Shown here piece by piece: positions 1-7,448 of a stretch of DNA of 17,726 nucleotides; positions within the stretch are counted from its first letter, which is position 1, and the number at the start of each line of letters is the position of its first letter. This DNA is from MWBV01 sp964418095. GTDB lineage: Archaea > Nanobdellota > Nanobdellia > Pacearchaeales > GW2011-AR1. The notes beneath the pieces are model-generated. The model was given only the letters and a program-made list of their open reading frames with translations. It was not told the DNA's origin and did no database searches. The DNA is taken from NCBI GenBank assembly GCA_964418095.1, contig CAYQKM010000011.1, forward strand, positions 1-17,726. The letters run 5' to 3'. The position numbers and the translations under genes are program-made.

Positions 1-3000
1 GTTCCTTCAAAAGGAATTGTTTCAACAATAATTGGAGATACTCCGTTTTATACAAATGTTTCAAACCCATACACTTCTTCTTTTTTAGTAAAAGGGCAAA
101 GTCAACTAATTACATTTTATGTTAATTCTACAGGAAAAGGAACTTATGAGTTTTTTGCATTTGCCAATTTAACAACAAATCTAGATGTTAGCAACATCAC
201 TTCTTCATGGAATGTCACAATAGACCCCACCCCTCCTAAATTAGTAATTACAAGCCCCCTAAATATAAGCTATGGCTCTTCCTTAATATCTTTCAATATT
301 TCAGGAGATAAATCAATGAATATCTGTAGATTTACATTTAATAATTGGGCAAGAAATTATACCATGAATAAGATTAACTCAACACATTTTTATTATGTTA
401 ATTCTTCAATGAATGATAATTATTATGAAGTAAAGTTTTGGTGTAATGATAGTTTAGGGAATATAAACAACACAGAGTCGGTATTTTTTGTTGTTGACTC
501 TTTAGGGCCAAATGTAAAACTCTCTTCACCTTCCAATAACACCTATACAAATAAGACTGCTCAAAATCTAACCTTTGTTGCAAACGATACAATTGGGCTG
601 AAGAACTCCACTTTATACATTTACGATTATTTAGGCAATTTAATAAATTCTACATCAATGGTAATCACCGGAACTTCAATTGTTGGAGGGATTATATATA
701 ATTTTTTAACAGAAGGAATCTTTAAATGGTTTTATGAGATATTTGATATTGGCGGACACTCATATTCTACACAAAATAACACAATTATAATAGACACAAC
801 ACCTCCCCTTGTTGAATATGGGATAAATACAGAAAATAATTTTGCAAATGTTTCACAAAACTGGATATACATAAACACCTCTGTATATGAAATCAATTTT
901 AAGAATATTACATTTAATTTATATTATGGAAACAACACTTTGAAAAACTCAACTTCTTTTACTGACTCAAGGAGAGATATTAACTTTACTCAATTGATTG
1001 ACGGGAATTACATATATAATGTCAGTGTAACAGATTTAGCGAACAATAAGAACTATACTTTATCAAGAAACATAATGTTGGATAACTTTCCCCCCATCAT
1101 AACCCAATTTTTCCCAATTAATTTTACATACGGATATAACATTTCTATGTTAAATTATACTGTTTTAGACAATTTATTGGATAAGTGTTGGTATAATATA
1201 AATGGCTCTGTAAATATCACTATTCCTTGTGGACAAAACATTTCCATATCTTTGAGTGAAGGAGAATACACTTGGAATATGTTTGCCAATGACACATTGG
1301 GACATTTAGGGAATAAGCAGGTGTCATTTAAAATATCTACAGAAATACCCGCAGTAATAATTTATTTCCCAGAAAATAAAACTTATTCTAATGGAATTTA
1401 TTCTATAAACTTTACAGCATCAGACAAGAATCTTGATTCTTGTTGGTATTCCTTAGATGGAGGAGTAACTAACATTTCAACTAGCTGTTTAACAAATATC
1501 ACCGGAGTTTCTTCTAATGAAGGGTTTAATAACTGGAGAGTATATGCAAATGATTCTGATGGAAACCTCGGATTTGAATCTAGATACTTTAGTATAGATA
1601 CAACCCCTCCAAAATTGAACATTTTAAGTCCAAAAAATCAGGTATATTATCCGCAAGATATTTTATTTAGTGTTTTGGGGAATGAAGATTTGGATTTCTG
1701 TAAATTTACAATTGATAACTGGGGAACAAATTATACTATGAATAGGTATAATCAATCTCAATTTAATCTTAATTTAGATTTAATTGAGCCAGGAGAGTAT
1801 ATAGCAATTTTTTGGTGTAATGATAGCTTAGGGAATATAAACAACACAGAGTCAATCTCGTTTTCTTCCAACTATCCAGATATAAATGTTGAATTATTCA
1901 AACCAATCCAGCCAATAGAAGTAAATCAATTTAATTTATTTAATTTTAGTGTAAATGTTACATGTGATATTGTGGATTGCGGGGAAGTTAATGTAACTCT
2001 AGATCCTCCAAACTGGTGGAATGAATCTTGGAGTTATAGAAAGACAATTAATATCACTAACTCTGGTTTAACAACACTCTCTAGTTTTCCAATATACTTA
2101 AATTTATCCAAGGAACAAGAGATGCAAAGTGACTTTAAAGACATTAGATTCACTAATGGTTCTTGTGGCTCAAGTGGAACCTACTTATATTTAAATTATG
2201 AAATTGAAAATTACACTTCTTCTAAAGCAGATGTTTGGATAAATATTCCTTCATTTGTTCCAGGTGTAAATCAAATTTGTATGTATTTTGGAAACCCTTC
2301 TGCCCTATCAGGACAAAATTCATTTAGTGTGTGGGATAATAACTATTTAACTGTTCAGCACTTAGAAGAACAAGGAACAGGAACAAGATATGACAGCAAG
2401 TTCAGAAATAACTTTACTACAAATGGATATGACAACGACGAAAAAACATCAGGAAAAATTGATGGGGCTGATATGCTAGATGGGTCTAATGATTTTTTAA
2501 GCACTTCAAGCAATTTTATGAATAATTTAGGAACATTTACAATTGAAGGATGGATTAAACCAAGAGCTTGGGGTTCAAGAACCAGTTTAATAGGACAAAA
2601 TGATGTTGTTGAATTTTTCCTCGACGGTTCAAACACAATAATGGTATGGACAAGTGGAGGAGGAAGTACTTCTACTTCTTACCCATACGCATTAAATACC
2701 TGGCACCATTTAGTTACAGTTGGTACTGGGACAAATCTCTTAATTTATCTTGATGGAGCACAGGTAGCTTCAGGAGGTTCAAGCACCTCTAACTACGGAA
2801 CCTCCCAATACTATGTTAAAATTGGTGAAGGAGTAGTAGATGTTTCTGGAGGATTTTTTAATGGCTCAATGGATGAAGTTCGTATTTCAAACATTTCAAG
2901 AAGTGCAGCTTGGATAAATCAGTCTTATCAAATAGTCAACAACCAAACTAACCTTGTTTCATTCGGAATTAAAGAAGAAAAAATAAAGGGAATTATTTCA

Positions 3001-4374
3001 ACAGTTCCAGGAACAATCCCTTTTTATACAGTAAATGAAAATCCACAAAAAATTCCTTCTCTAAAAAAAGGAGAAAGCCAGATAATTTATTGGATTGTGA
3101 ATGCAACAGGGAGAGAAGGGACTTATGAGTTTTTTGCATTTGCCAATTTAACTAGAAATTTAAGTGTTTCAAATTCCTCCTCTAAGTTAAATGTTTCAAT
3201 AACTCTTCCTTCACCAGTCTCTATCTTTTTAATCTATCCGGAAAATAATGAGAATTTCTCTAATTTAACAGTTCCTTCATTTGATTTTTCAGTAACAGGA
3301 AGAACTTTTGATAATTGTAAGCTTTTTGGAGACTGGGATAACTGGGAAATAAAGCAAACGATTAATAACCCAGAAGAGAATATAACTTTATCTTTTTCAA
3401 GCCAAACGATGCCCAGAGATGGAAATTATTTTTGGAATATTAATTGTACAGATTTAGATGGGAACTCGTTTGTAAATCAATACAACTTTACATTTGGAAC
3501 ATTTTTGTTTCCAGATGCATTGAATGACAATTTAATAAATATAACCCAATCAAAATCAGATGGAACAGGAGATGTCATTTTGTCTTGGGAGCCAGCAAAT
3601 CACTCTGATTATTATAACATATACTATACAGACGATTTGAAATTGGAATTCTCTTTACTCTCAAAAACAAATCAAACAAATTACACAGACAAAACATCCA
3701 ATTTAACTAGGAGAAGGTTTTACAAAATTTCTAATTGGAACCCAACAGGAGAAAATTTAAGTGATATAGTTTTTGGAAAAACAGTATACTTCCTTAAAAG
3801 AATACCAGAAGTTAACACAATAAATTGGGTTGGATTTTATTTGAATAATAAAGAGATTACAGACGCTTATAGCACACTTAATAAAATGTCAAATATAACT
3901 TCGTTTATAATGTGGAATAGCTCAACACAAAATAGAGTAACTTGTAATGAGTTTTCTTGCCCTAAATTTCCAAGTTGCACAAGCACAAATTGTAATTTTG
4001 AATTAGAAAAAGGCATAGGGTACGAAATAAGTTTGAATACCTCTTCTTCAGTATTCACAAATTGGAGTTTAGTGGGAGAATTGGAGAGTAAATCCAATGT
4101 TTCTTTATCTGTAAATACTTCCTCTGGAATCCAATACAATAAAAATTGGATTTCATTACATGGAAACTCTTCTTTAACAGATGCATATTCATTAATGAAT
4201 CATATTCCTTATGCAAATACTTTAACTAATTGGAATGAAACCAGCCAAAAATCAGAAGGATATATCTTCAATGCGATTCCTCTTCCGATGTACCTTGGAA
4301 CTAACTTCATTCTGGAATTAGAAAAGGGTTATGAAGTTAGAGTTACTCAGGACTCAGAATACTCTCAAATTTAG
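1..4374 (+). CDS. Giant secreted multidomain surface protein (Ig-like repeats, DUF2341, LamG), 5'-partial
   Basis: The frame is open from base 1, so the first ATG at 316 is an internal methionine and the true start lies upstream; 1457 residues are visible. Order in bases: a conserved linker (1-230); about six Ig-like repeats, several joined by DTTPP-type hinges (232-1865); DUF2341, opening with WWNESWSYRK (about 2011-2350); a LamG/concanavalin A-like domain with EGWIKP, WHHLV and MDEVRIS motifs (about 2480-2910); a second copy of the linker (about 2986-3190); another Ig-like unit (to about 3510); a fibronectin-like stretch (to about 3780); and a duplicated C-terminal module (about 3820-4365). 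I count about 80 N-x-S/T sequons, so heavy N-glycosylation is likely. There is no C-terminal membrane helix, so retention would need the unseen N-terminus or partner binding. Role inferred: adhesion or S-layer-like surface protein. The domain calls are from motif recognition. Confidence 0.85.
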   Translation, partial: VPSKGIVSTIIGDTPFYTNVSNPYTSSFLVKGQSQLITFYVNSTGKGTYEFFAFANLTTNLDVSNITSSWNVTIDPTPPKLVITSPLNISYGSSLISFNISGDKSMNICRFTFNNWARNYTMNKINSTHFYYVNSSMNDNYYEVKFWCNDSLGNINNTESVFFVVDSLGPNVKLSSPSNNTYTNKTAQNLTFVANDTIGLKNSTLYIYDYLGNLINSTSMVITGTSIVGGIIYNFLTEGIFKWFYEIFDIGGHSYSTQNNTIIIDTTPPLVEYGINTENNFANVSQNWIYINTSVYEINFKNITFNLYYGNNTLKNSTSFTDSRRDINFTQLIDGNYIYNVSVTDLANNKNYTLSRNIMLDNFPPIITQFFPINFTYGYNISMLNYTVLDNLLDKCWYNINGSVNITIPCGQNISISLSEGEYTWNMFANDTLGHLGNKQVSFKISTEIPAVIIYFPENKTYSNGIYSINFTASDKNLDSCWYSLDGGVTNISTSCLTNITGVSSNEGFNNWRVYANDSDGNLGFESRYFSIDTTPPKLNILSPKNQVYYPQDILFSVLGNEDLDFCKFTIDNWGTNYTMNRYNQSQFNLNLDLIEPGEYIAIFWCNDSLGNINNTESISFSSNYPDINVELFKPIQPIEVNQFNLFNFSVNVTCDIVDCGEVNVTLDPPNWWNESWSYRKTINITNSGLTTLSSFPIYLNLSKEQEMQSDFKDIRFTNGSCGSSGTYLYLNYEIENYTSSKADVWINIPSFVPGVNQICMYFGNPSALSGQNSFSVWDNNYLTVQHLEEQGTGTRYDSKFRNNFTTNGYDNDEKTSGKIDGADMLDGSNDFLSTSSNFMNNLGTFTIEGWIKPRAWGSRTSLIGQNDVVEFFLDGSNTIMVWTSGGGSTSTSYPYALNTWHHLVTVGTGTNLLIYLDGAQVASGGSSTSNYGTSQYYVKIGEGVVDVSGGFFNGSMDEVRISNISRSAAWINQSYQIVNNQTNLVSFGIKEEKIKGIISTVPGTIPFYTVNENPQKIPSLKKGESQIIYWIVNATGREGTYEFFAFANLTRNLSVSNSSSKLNVSITLPSPVSIFLIYPENNENFSNLTVPSFDFSVTGRTFDNCKLFGDWDNWEIKQTINNPEENITLSFSSQTMPRDGNYFWNINCTDLDGNSFVNQYNFTFGTFLFPDALNDNLINITQSKSDGTGDVILSWEPANHSDYYNIYYTDDLKLEFSLLSKTNQTNYTDKTSNLTRRRFYKISNWNPTGENLSDIVFGKTVYFLKRIPEVNTINWVGFYLNNKEITDAYSTLNKMSNITSFIMWNSSTQNRVTCNEFSCPKFPSCTSTNCNFELEKGIGYEISLNTSSSVFTNWSLVGELESKSNVSLSVNTSSGIQYNKNWISLHGNSSLTDAYSLMNHIPYANTLTNWNETSQKSEGYIFNAIPLPMYLGTNFILELEKGYEVRVTQDSEYSQI
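142..173 (+). repeat. 32-nt perfect direct repeat, copy 1
   Basis: It is identical to 3121-3152. Both copies encode TYEFFAFANLT at the end of the linker unit that, in the second copy, follows the LamG domain. Confidence 0.9.
436..479 (+). repeat. 44-nt direct repeat with one mismatch, copy 1
   Basis: It matches 1810-1853 except at base 453 (t here, c at 1827), which is a synonymous AGT/AGC serine change. It encodes the conserved end of an Ig-like unit (WCNDSLGNINNTES). Confidence 0.9.
1810..1853 (+). repeat. 44-nt direct repeat with one mismatch, copy 2
   Basis: Partner of 436-479, in the same reading frame, about 1.37 kb downstream in the same gene. Confidence 0.9.
3121..3152 (+). repeat. 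32-nt perfect direct repeat, copy 2
   Basis: It is identical to 142-173 and in the same reading frame, within the same giant surface protein gene. Confidence 0.9.
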
Positions 4375-4379
4375 AAAGT

Positions 4380-4387
4380 TTTAAATA
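4380..4387 (+). promoter_or_regulatory. TATA box (TTTAAATA) for the 557-aa exported protein gene
   Basis: TTTAAATA begins 29 nt before the ATG at 4409 and is preceded by an A/G-rich BRE-like stretch (agaaag). The spacing puts the transcription start at or next to the start codon, implying a leaderless mRNA. Confidence 0.6.
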
Positions 4388-4408
4388 TTAATCTTTAAGA
4401 TTACTAAT

Positions 4409-6082
4409 ATGAAAAAGAGAATTGTATTTATTTTTATATTTTGCACTTTCTTAATGCTAAATTTTATAAATGCAGAGGAGTATGTTATTTCTAATTCAGC
4501 AAGTTGGAAGGATGTATATTCTTCTATAATGTATGCTAATTTAAAGGGATTAGAATCAGACTTTCTTGTAGGCACTTCACACGGACCAATTTTGCTTAAA
4601 GGGATAAACAAAAACAACGATCTTGTAATCATTTCATCTAAAAACAATCCATTAGTTTTTAATTATCCTTCATTAGCCAATTCAAACGGGTTTGCTTCTG
4701 TAAAAGAAATAGAGGTCTCTTCAGCTAATTTAGATTTAATAAAAGAACTTCCAAATATAAGGAATTTTATCGTTGTTGGAGATGCATATGGATATAATTC
4801 AATGGCAGTTGTTGCATATGCATTAAAGACTAACTCTTGGGTTTTTTTAGCAAACAGGGTAAACATAGATGAGATAGACGCGACATTAAAAGGGAGAACA
4901 AATACCCTTCTTTTATATGGATATGTGGATTCAGAAGTAACAGAAACATTGGAAAAATACAACCCAGAAATAATAAATACTGGAGACAGGTTTCAAGATA
5001 ATATAAAGATAGTAGATAAATATTCTAAAGTTGGTTCTATATCTCAAATTATTTTAAGTAATGGAGAGTTTATTGAGAAGGAGATAATGCAAGGGAAAAA
5101 CGCTTTATTATTTACAGGAAAAGAAAATGTTCCTCAAAAAATAGCAGAATACATAAAATCTTCAGATGTAGAAATAGGTGTCCTTATAGGAAATGATTTA
5201 GTCGGGGCAGCTACAAATATTAGACAGTCTACAGGGATTAATGTTATGGTTAAGTTTGCACGAAGCGCAAGAGAGAAAACTACAGGAGTTTCACCTGTAG
5301 AAGGATTAGATTTATTTTATATTCCTATACCTACTTTAAACATTTCTATTTATTCTGTAAAATATAATAAAGCTACATCAAGATTAGAAATAACTTATAA
5401 AAGTGATTCAAATGTTCCAGCTTATTTCAGGGGAACAATCGCAATAACAACTTCTTCTGGAATAATAAGAGTAGGAGATTTAGAAGAGGTATTCATTGCT
5501 CCGGGAAGTTTTAAAACAGTAGTGTATGAGGGAGTTACTATCTCAGAAGAAGAAGCCACAGCAAATATTTATTTGTTATATGGAGAAACACCAACTTCTT
5601 TAGATAGAGTCCTAGAAGGAAATTATAAAATAGAAATAGTAAACATCATAGACGGGTGTGATTTAGATATAAAATGGATTAAATACAATAGGCAGGAAAA
5701 TTCATTTATTGTAAAATTAAAAAACAAAGTTTTTGTTGAATGCTGGGCAAGTGTGGAATTAAAAGATATTTCAATCAATAAAATTACAAAGACAATAGGT
5801 ACAGAAGAATCTGAAAAGATTTCTCCAATGAGATCTAAAAAGTTAATTATTTATGAAATTTTAACAGAGTCAGATTTGGCTAAAAATACTTTTATTAAAG
5901 TTGTTACAAATTATGGAGAAAGGAGAGATTCTTTAGTTAATGTCAAAGAAGCTAGAATGGAATTGAAATATCAGAGATTTAATATCTTGACATACATCAT
6001 CTTTGCATTAGCATTTATAATACTAGTATTCATAATCTTCTTCATAATAATCAGAAGAAGAGAAAAAGACGATGACGATTAA
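4409..6082 (+). CDS. Exported, C-terminally anchored protein with CWB2-like region
   Basis: The protein has 557 residues. Residues 1-22 form a signal peptide (MKKR, hydrophobic core, INAEE). Residues 25-290 alternate strands and helices in a way that resembles cell-wall-binding repeat 2 (PF04122): a SWKDVYSSIMYAN start, VVGDAYGYNSMAVVAYAL, then a second GDRFQDNIKIVDKY unit followed by ILSNGEF, LLFTG and VLIGNDLVGAA. Residues 305-515 look like beta-rich domains carrying C417 and C445. One membrane helix (about 526-548) is followed by RRREKDDDD, so the bulk is outside and the tail is cytoplasmic. Only one sequon (N311) is present. Its start fits the leaderless promoter just upstream, so it is probably transcribed separately from the giant gene. 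In bacteria CWB2 anchors proteins to wall polymers; a role in holding the surface layer here is inference. An unrelated Rossmann-like fold is possible. Confidence 0.7.
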   Translation: MKKRIVFIFIFCTFLMLNFINAEEYVISNSASWKDVYSSIMYANLKGLESDFLVGTSHGPILLKGINKNNDLVIISSKNNPLVFNYPSLANSNGFASVKEIEVSSANLDLIKELPNIRNFIVVGDAYGYNSMAVVAYALKTNSWVFLANRVNIDEIDATLKGRTNTLLLYGYVDSEVTETLEKYNPEIINTGDRFQDNIKIVDKYSKVGSISQIILSNGEFIEKEIMQGKNALLFTGKENVPQKIAEYIKSSDVEIGVLIGNDLVGAATNIRQSTGINVMVKFARSAREKTTGVSPVEGLDLFYIPIPTLNISIYSVKYNKATSRLEITYKSDSNVPAYFRGTIAITTSSGIIRVGDLEEVFIAPGSFKTVVYEGVTISEEEATANIYLLYGETPTSLDRVLEGNYKIEIVNIIDGCDLDIKWIKYNRQENSFIVKLKNKVFVECWASVELKDISINKITKTIGTEESEKISPMRSKKLIIYEILTESDLAKNTFIKVVTNYGERRDSLVNVKEARMELKYQRFNILTYIIFALAFIILVFIIFFIIIRRREKDDDD

Positions 6083-6107
6083 ATTTTTAATTTATTAATT
6101 TCTTTTT
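6061..6107. terminator. Overlapping bidirectional T-tract terminators between convergent genes
   Basis: The plus strand has T5 tracts at 6084-6088 and 6103-6107, just after the stop at 6080-6082. The minus strand reads a T5 tract from 6066 to 6062, just past the minus-strand stop at 6081-6079. Oligo-T is the usual archaeal intrinsic signal. The two stop codons share two bases (6080-6081), so each signal lies inside the opposing gene. Confidence 0.4.
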
Positions 6108-6561
6108 CTATTTCTTTAATTCTATTAATTAAATTTTCTGCATCTTTTTTATCATAGGTCGCAAAAAATATTTTTATCTTTAAAGAAACCGTAATTAATT
6201 TGAAATTTAAAACTCCTAAATCTACCCCCGACTTTCTTAATTCAGAAAATCTCTCATTCAAGATTTGATACTTTTCATTAATTGAATCTTCTATTTTTTG
6301 TTTAACATAATTTTCTGAATTTCCTTTAAATTCTATTTTTTTTATATCAATAATTTTTTCAGAAACTAAATACAAAAAGACATTTCTCATATCTTCAGGA
6401 ATTTCTTTTATTCTGCTATCAATTCCATCATTTTTTGTTTGAACAGCTTTTGGTTGAGATTTAACAACAGCATTTCCTTTTTTTGTTTGAACCGATTTTA
6501 ATTTCATTTTATTTCCAATACCTTCTTTTTTTGCAGAACTATTTTTTGTTTTCATCTTCAT
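6079..6561 (-). CDS. Small basic helical protein, last gene of minus-strand operon
   Basis: The protein has 160 residues and I do not recognise the family. Residues 1-48 are basic and low-complexity, with a duplicated KSVQTK/KAVQTK motif (22-27 and 38-43), probably a disordered tail. Residues 50-160 are predicted helical (EDMRNVFLYLVSEK, then KLITVSLKIKIFFATYDKKD) and end in a charged helix. There is no signal peptide or membrane segment, so it is probably cytoplasmic. The ATG at 6561 is preceded by GAGGGAG with 6-nt spacing, which decides the start; it overlaps the upstream gene by 23 nt, implying translational coupling. The 3' end overlaps the convergent plus-strand gene. Its last 35 residues loosely resemble the end of the 107-residue protein at 11679-12002. 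Confidence 0.75.
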   Translation of the reverse strand: MKMKTKNSSAKKEGIGNKMKLKSVQTKKGNAVVKSQPKAVQTKNDGIDSRIKEIPEDMRNVFLYLVSEKIIDIKKIEFKGNSENYVKQKIEDSINEKYQILNERFSELRKSGVDLGVLNFKLITVSLKIKIFFATYDKKDAENLINRIKEIEKEINKLKI

Positions 6562-7138
6562 TCTTTTCTCCCTCTTCCTTAGGTTTTTTGCCTTTTTTTT
6601 CTTTTCTATTAAATTTAGAAAATAATGTTCTTAAGAAAGACATCATGTTAAAATATATATTTTTTATAAACTCTCCAATTAATTTCAGTTTACCAACAAA
6701 CTTATTTAAGATATGTTTTAATATTCTTTTAATATTTTTATTAAAATTTTTTACTAATGCCCCTATTTTATGATAAATGTAAATAATTTTGGTAGGAGTT
6801 ATTTTATATAAGAAATTTTTTATTTTTCTTCCTATTTTATATATTTTTGATTCAAACTTAACTCTAATTTTTCCAATGTTATCTTTTTCTACATTTTTCT
6901 CTCTTTCATTTAAATCTTGAACTTCTTTTTTTGGATTGTCTTTTTTTTGTTTTTGTATATTTTTACTGCCACGAAGTTCTTTCTTTAAAGATTTTTCATA
7001 TATTTCCCTTATCTCCTTTACTTTTTTAGAGTACCTTTTTTCTAATTCAGCAATACTCTTGTTTTTTTTAGCCCCCTCTCTAAAAATCTCCTCTTCTTTT
7101 TCAATATCTTTAGAATACTCCTCTTCTATGTCCCTCAT
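6539..7138 (-). CDS. Highly basic coiled-coil/amphipathic-helix protein
   Basis: The protein has 199 residues with no recognised family. Residues 1-90 are a charged helix likely to form a coiled coil (heptad-like spacing around KSIAELEKRYSKKVKEIREI). Residues 95-175 are rich in Lys, Ile, Phe and Tyr and read as amphipathic basic helices (IGRKIKNFLYKI, KLIGEFIKNIYFNMMSFL), which suggests peripheral binding to acidic membrane lipid or nucleic acid. Residues 176-199 are a charged tail. No signal peptide or clear transmembrane helix is present. Its ATG follows the upstream stop by one base (TAA-A-ATG) and no good Shine-Dalgarno is visible, so translation probably depends on reinitiation. Location beneath the membrane, linked to its Cys-rich membrane neighbour, is inference. 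Confidence 0.75.
   Translation of the reverse strand: MRDIEEEYSKDIEKEEEIFREGAKKNKSIAELEKRYSKKVKEIREIYEKSLKKELRGSKNIQKQKKDNPKKEVQDLNEREKNVEKDNIGKIRVKFESKIYKIGRKIKNFLYKITPTKIIYIYHKIGALVKNFNKNIKRILKHILNKFVGKLKLIGEFIKNIYFNMMSFLRTLFSKFNRKEKKGKKPKEEGEKNEDENKK
6568..6574 (-). promoter_or_regulatory. Shine-Dalgarno (GAGGGAG) for the 160-aa gene
   Basis: On the minus strand GAGGGAG lies 6 nt before the ATG at 6561. It sits inside the upstream gene and supports this start over the in-frame ATGs at 6555 and 6507. Confidence 0.6.
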
Positions 7139-7139
7139 T

Positions 7140-7445
7140 TTATTTACAATAACAATTGCATGTATTGCATGAATTATCCTTTGCTTGGAATTCTACTTTA
7201 TAAAATTTCATTTTTATAATTGAACACTCGGAATGGCAATAATTTTCACACCCCGAATCATCTTTAATCGCGTGTAGAATAACTCCAGACATCAGGGAAC
7301 ATTTATCTTCTAAAGAGATAATTTTTATGTCTTTTTTTTCAAAGAATTTCCAGACTTTTAAATCAATAAGGATTAATAAAATAAGTAAAGTAACAAGCCC
7401 AATAAGGATTATTTTAACTAATTTTTTTTGTCTCTTCTTTCTCAT
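7140..7445 (-). CDS. Single-pass membrane protein with eight-cysteine ectodomain
   Basis: The protein has 101 residues. A very basic N-terminus (MRKKRQKKLVK) and a helix at about 11-28 make a signal anchor that would put residues 35-101 outside by the positive-inside rule. Eight cysteines follow: C49, C66, C70, C74, C93, C96, C98 and C100, giving a C-x3-C-x3-C group and a C-terminal C-x2-C-x-C-x-C cluster. The even number fits a disulfide-knotted domain, though the clusters could also bind metal. It lies 3 nt after the preceding gene and 1 nt before the next, in the centre of the four-gene operon, and is the only member with a membrane segment. I do not recognise a named family and the function is unknown. 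Confidence 0.8.
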   Translation of the reverse strand: MRKKRQKKLVKIILIGLVTLLILLILIDLKVWKFFEKKDIKIISLEDKCSLMSGVILHAIKDDSGCENYCHSECSIIKMKFYKVEFQAKDNSCNTCNCYCK

Positions 7446-7448
7446 AAA

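Noticed and set aside
316..318. ATG at 316 as the start of the giant protein
   Set aside because: The frame is open back to base 1 with the same sequon-rich, Ig-like character, so this is an internal methionine.
5280..5300. Inverted repeat ctacagg / cctgtag with 7-nt loop
   Set aside because: It lies mid-gene in the 557-residue protein frame with no T tract; such a short stem is expected by chance.
6483..7172. Hydrophobic plus-strand ORFs opposite the minus-strand operon
   Set aside because: Their Phe/Leu/Ser-rich translations are the antisense of Lys/Glu-rich coding sequence. The minus-strand frames have better starts, a Shine-Dalgarno and tight operon spacing.
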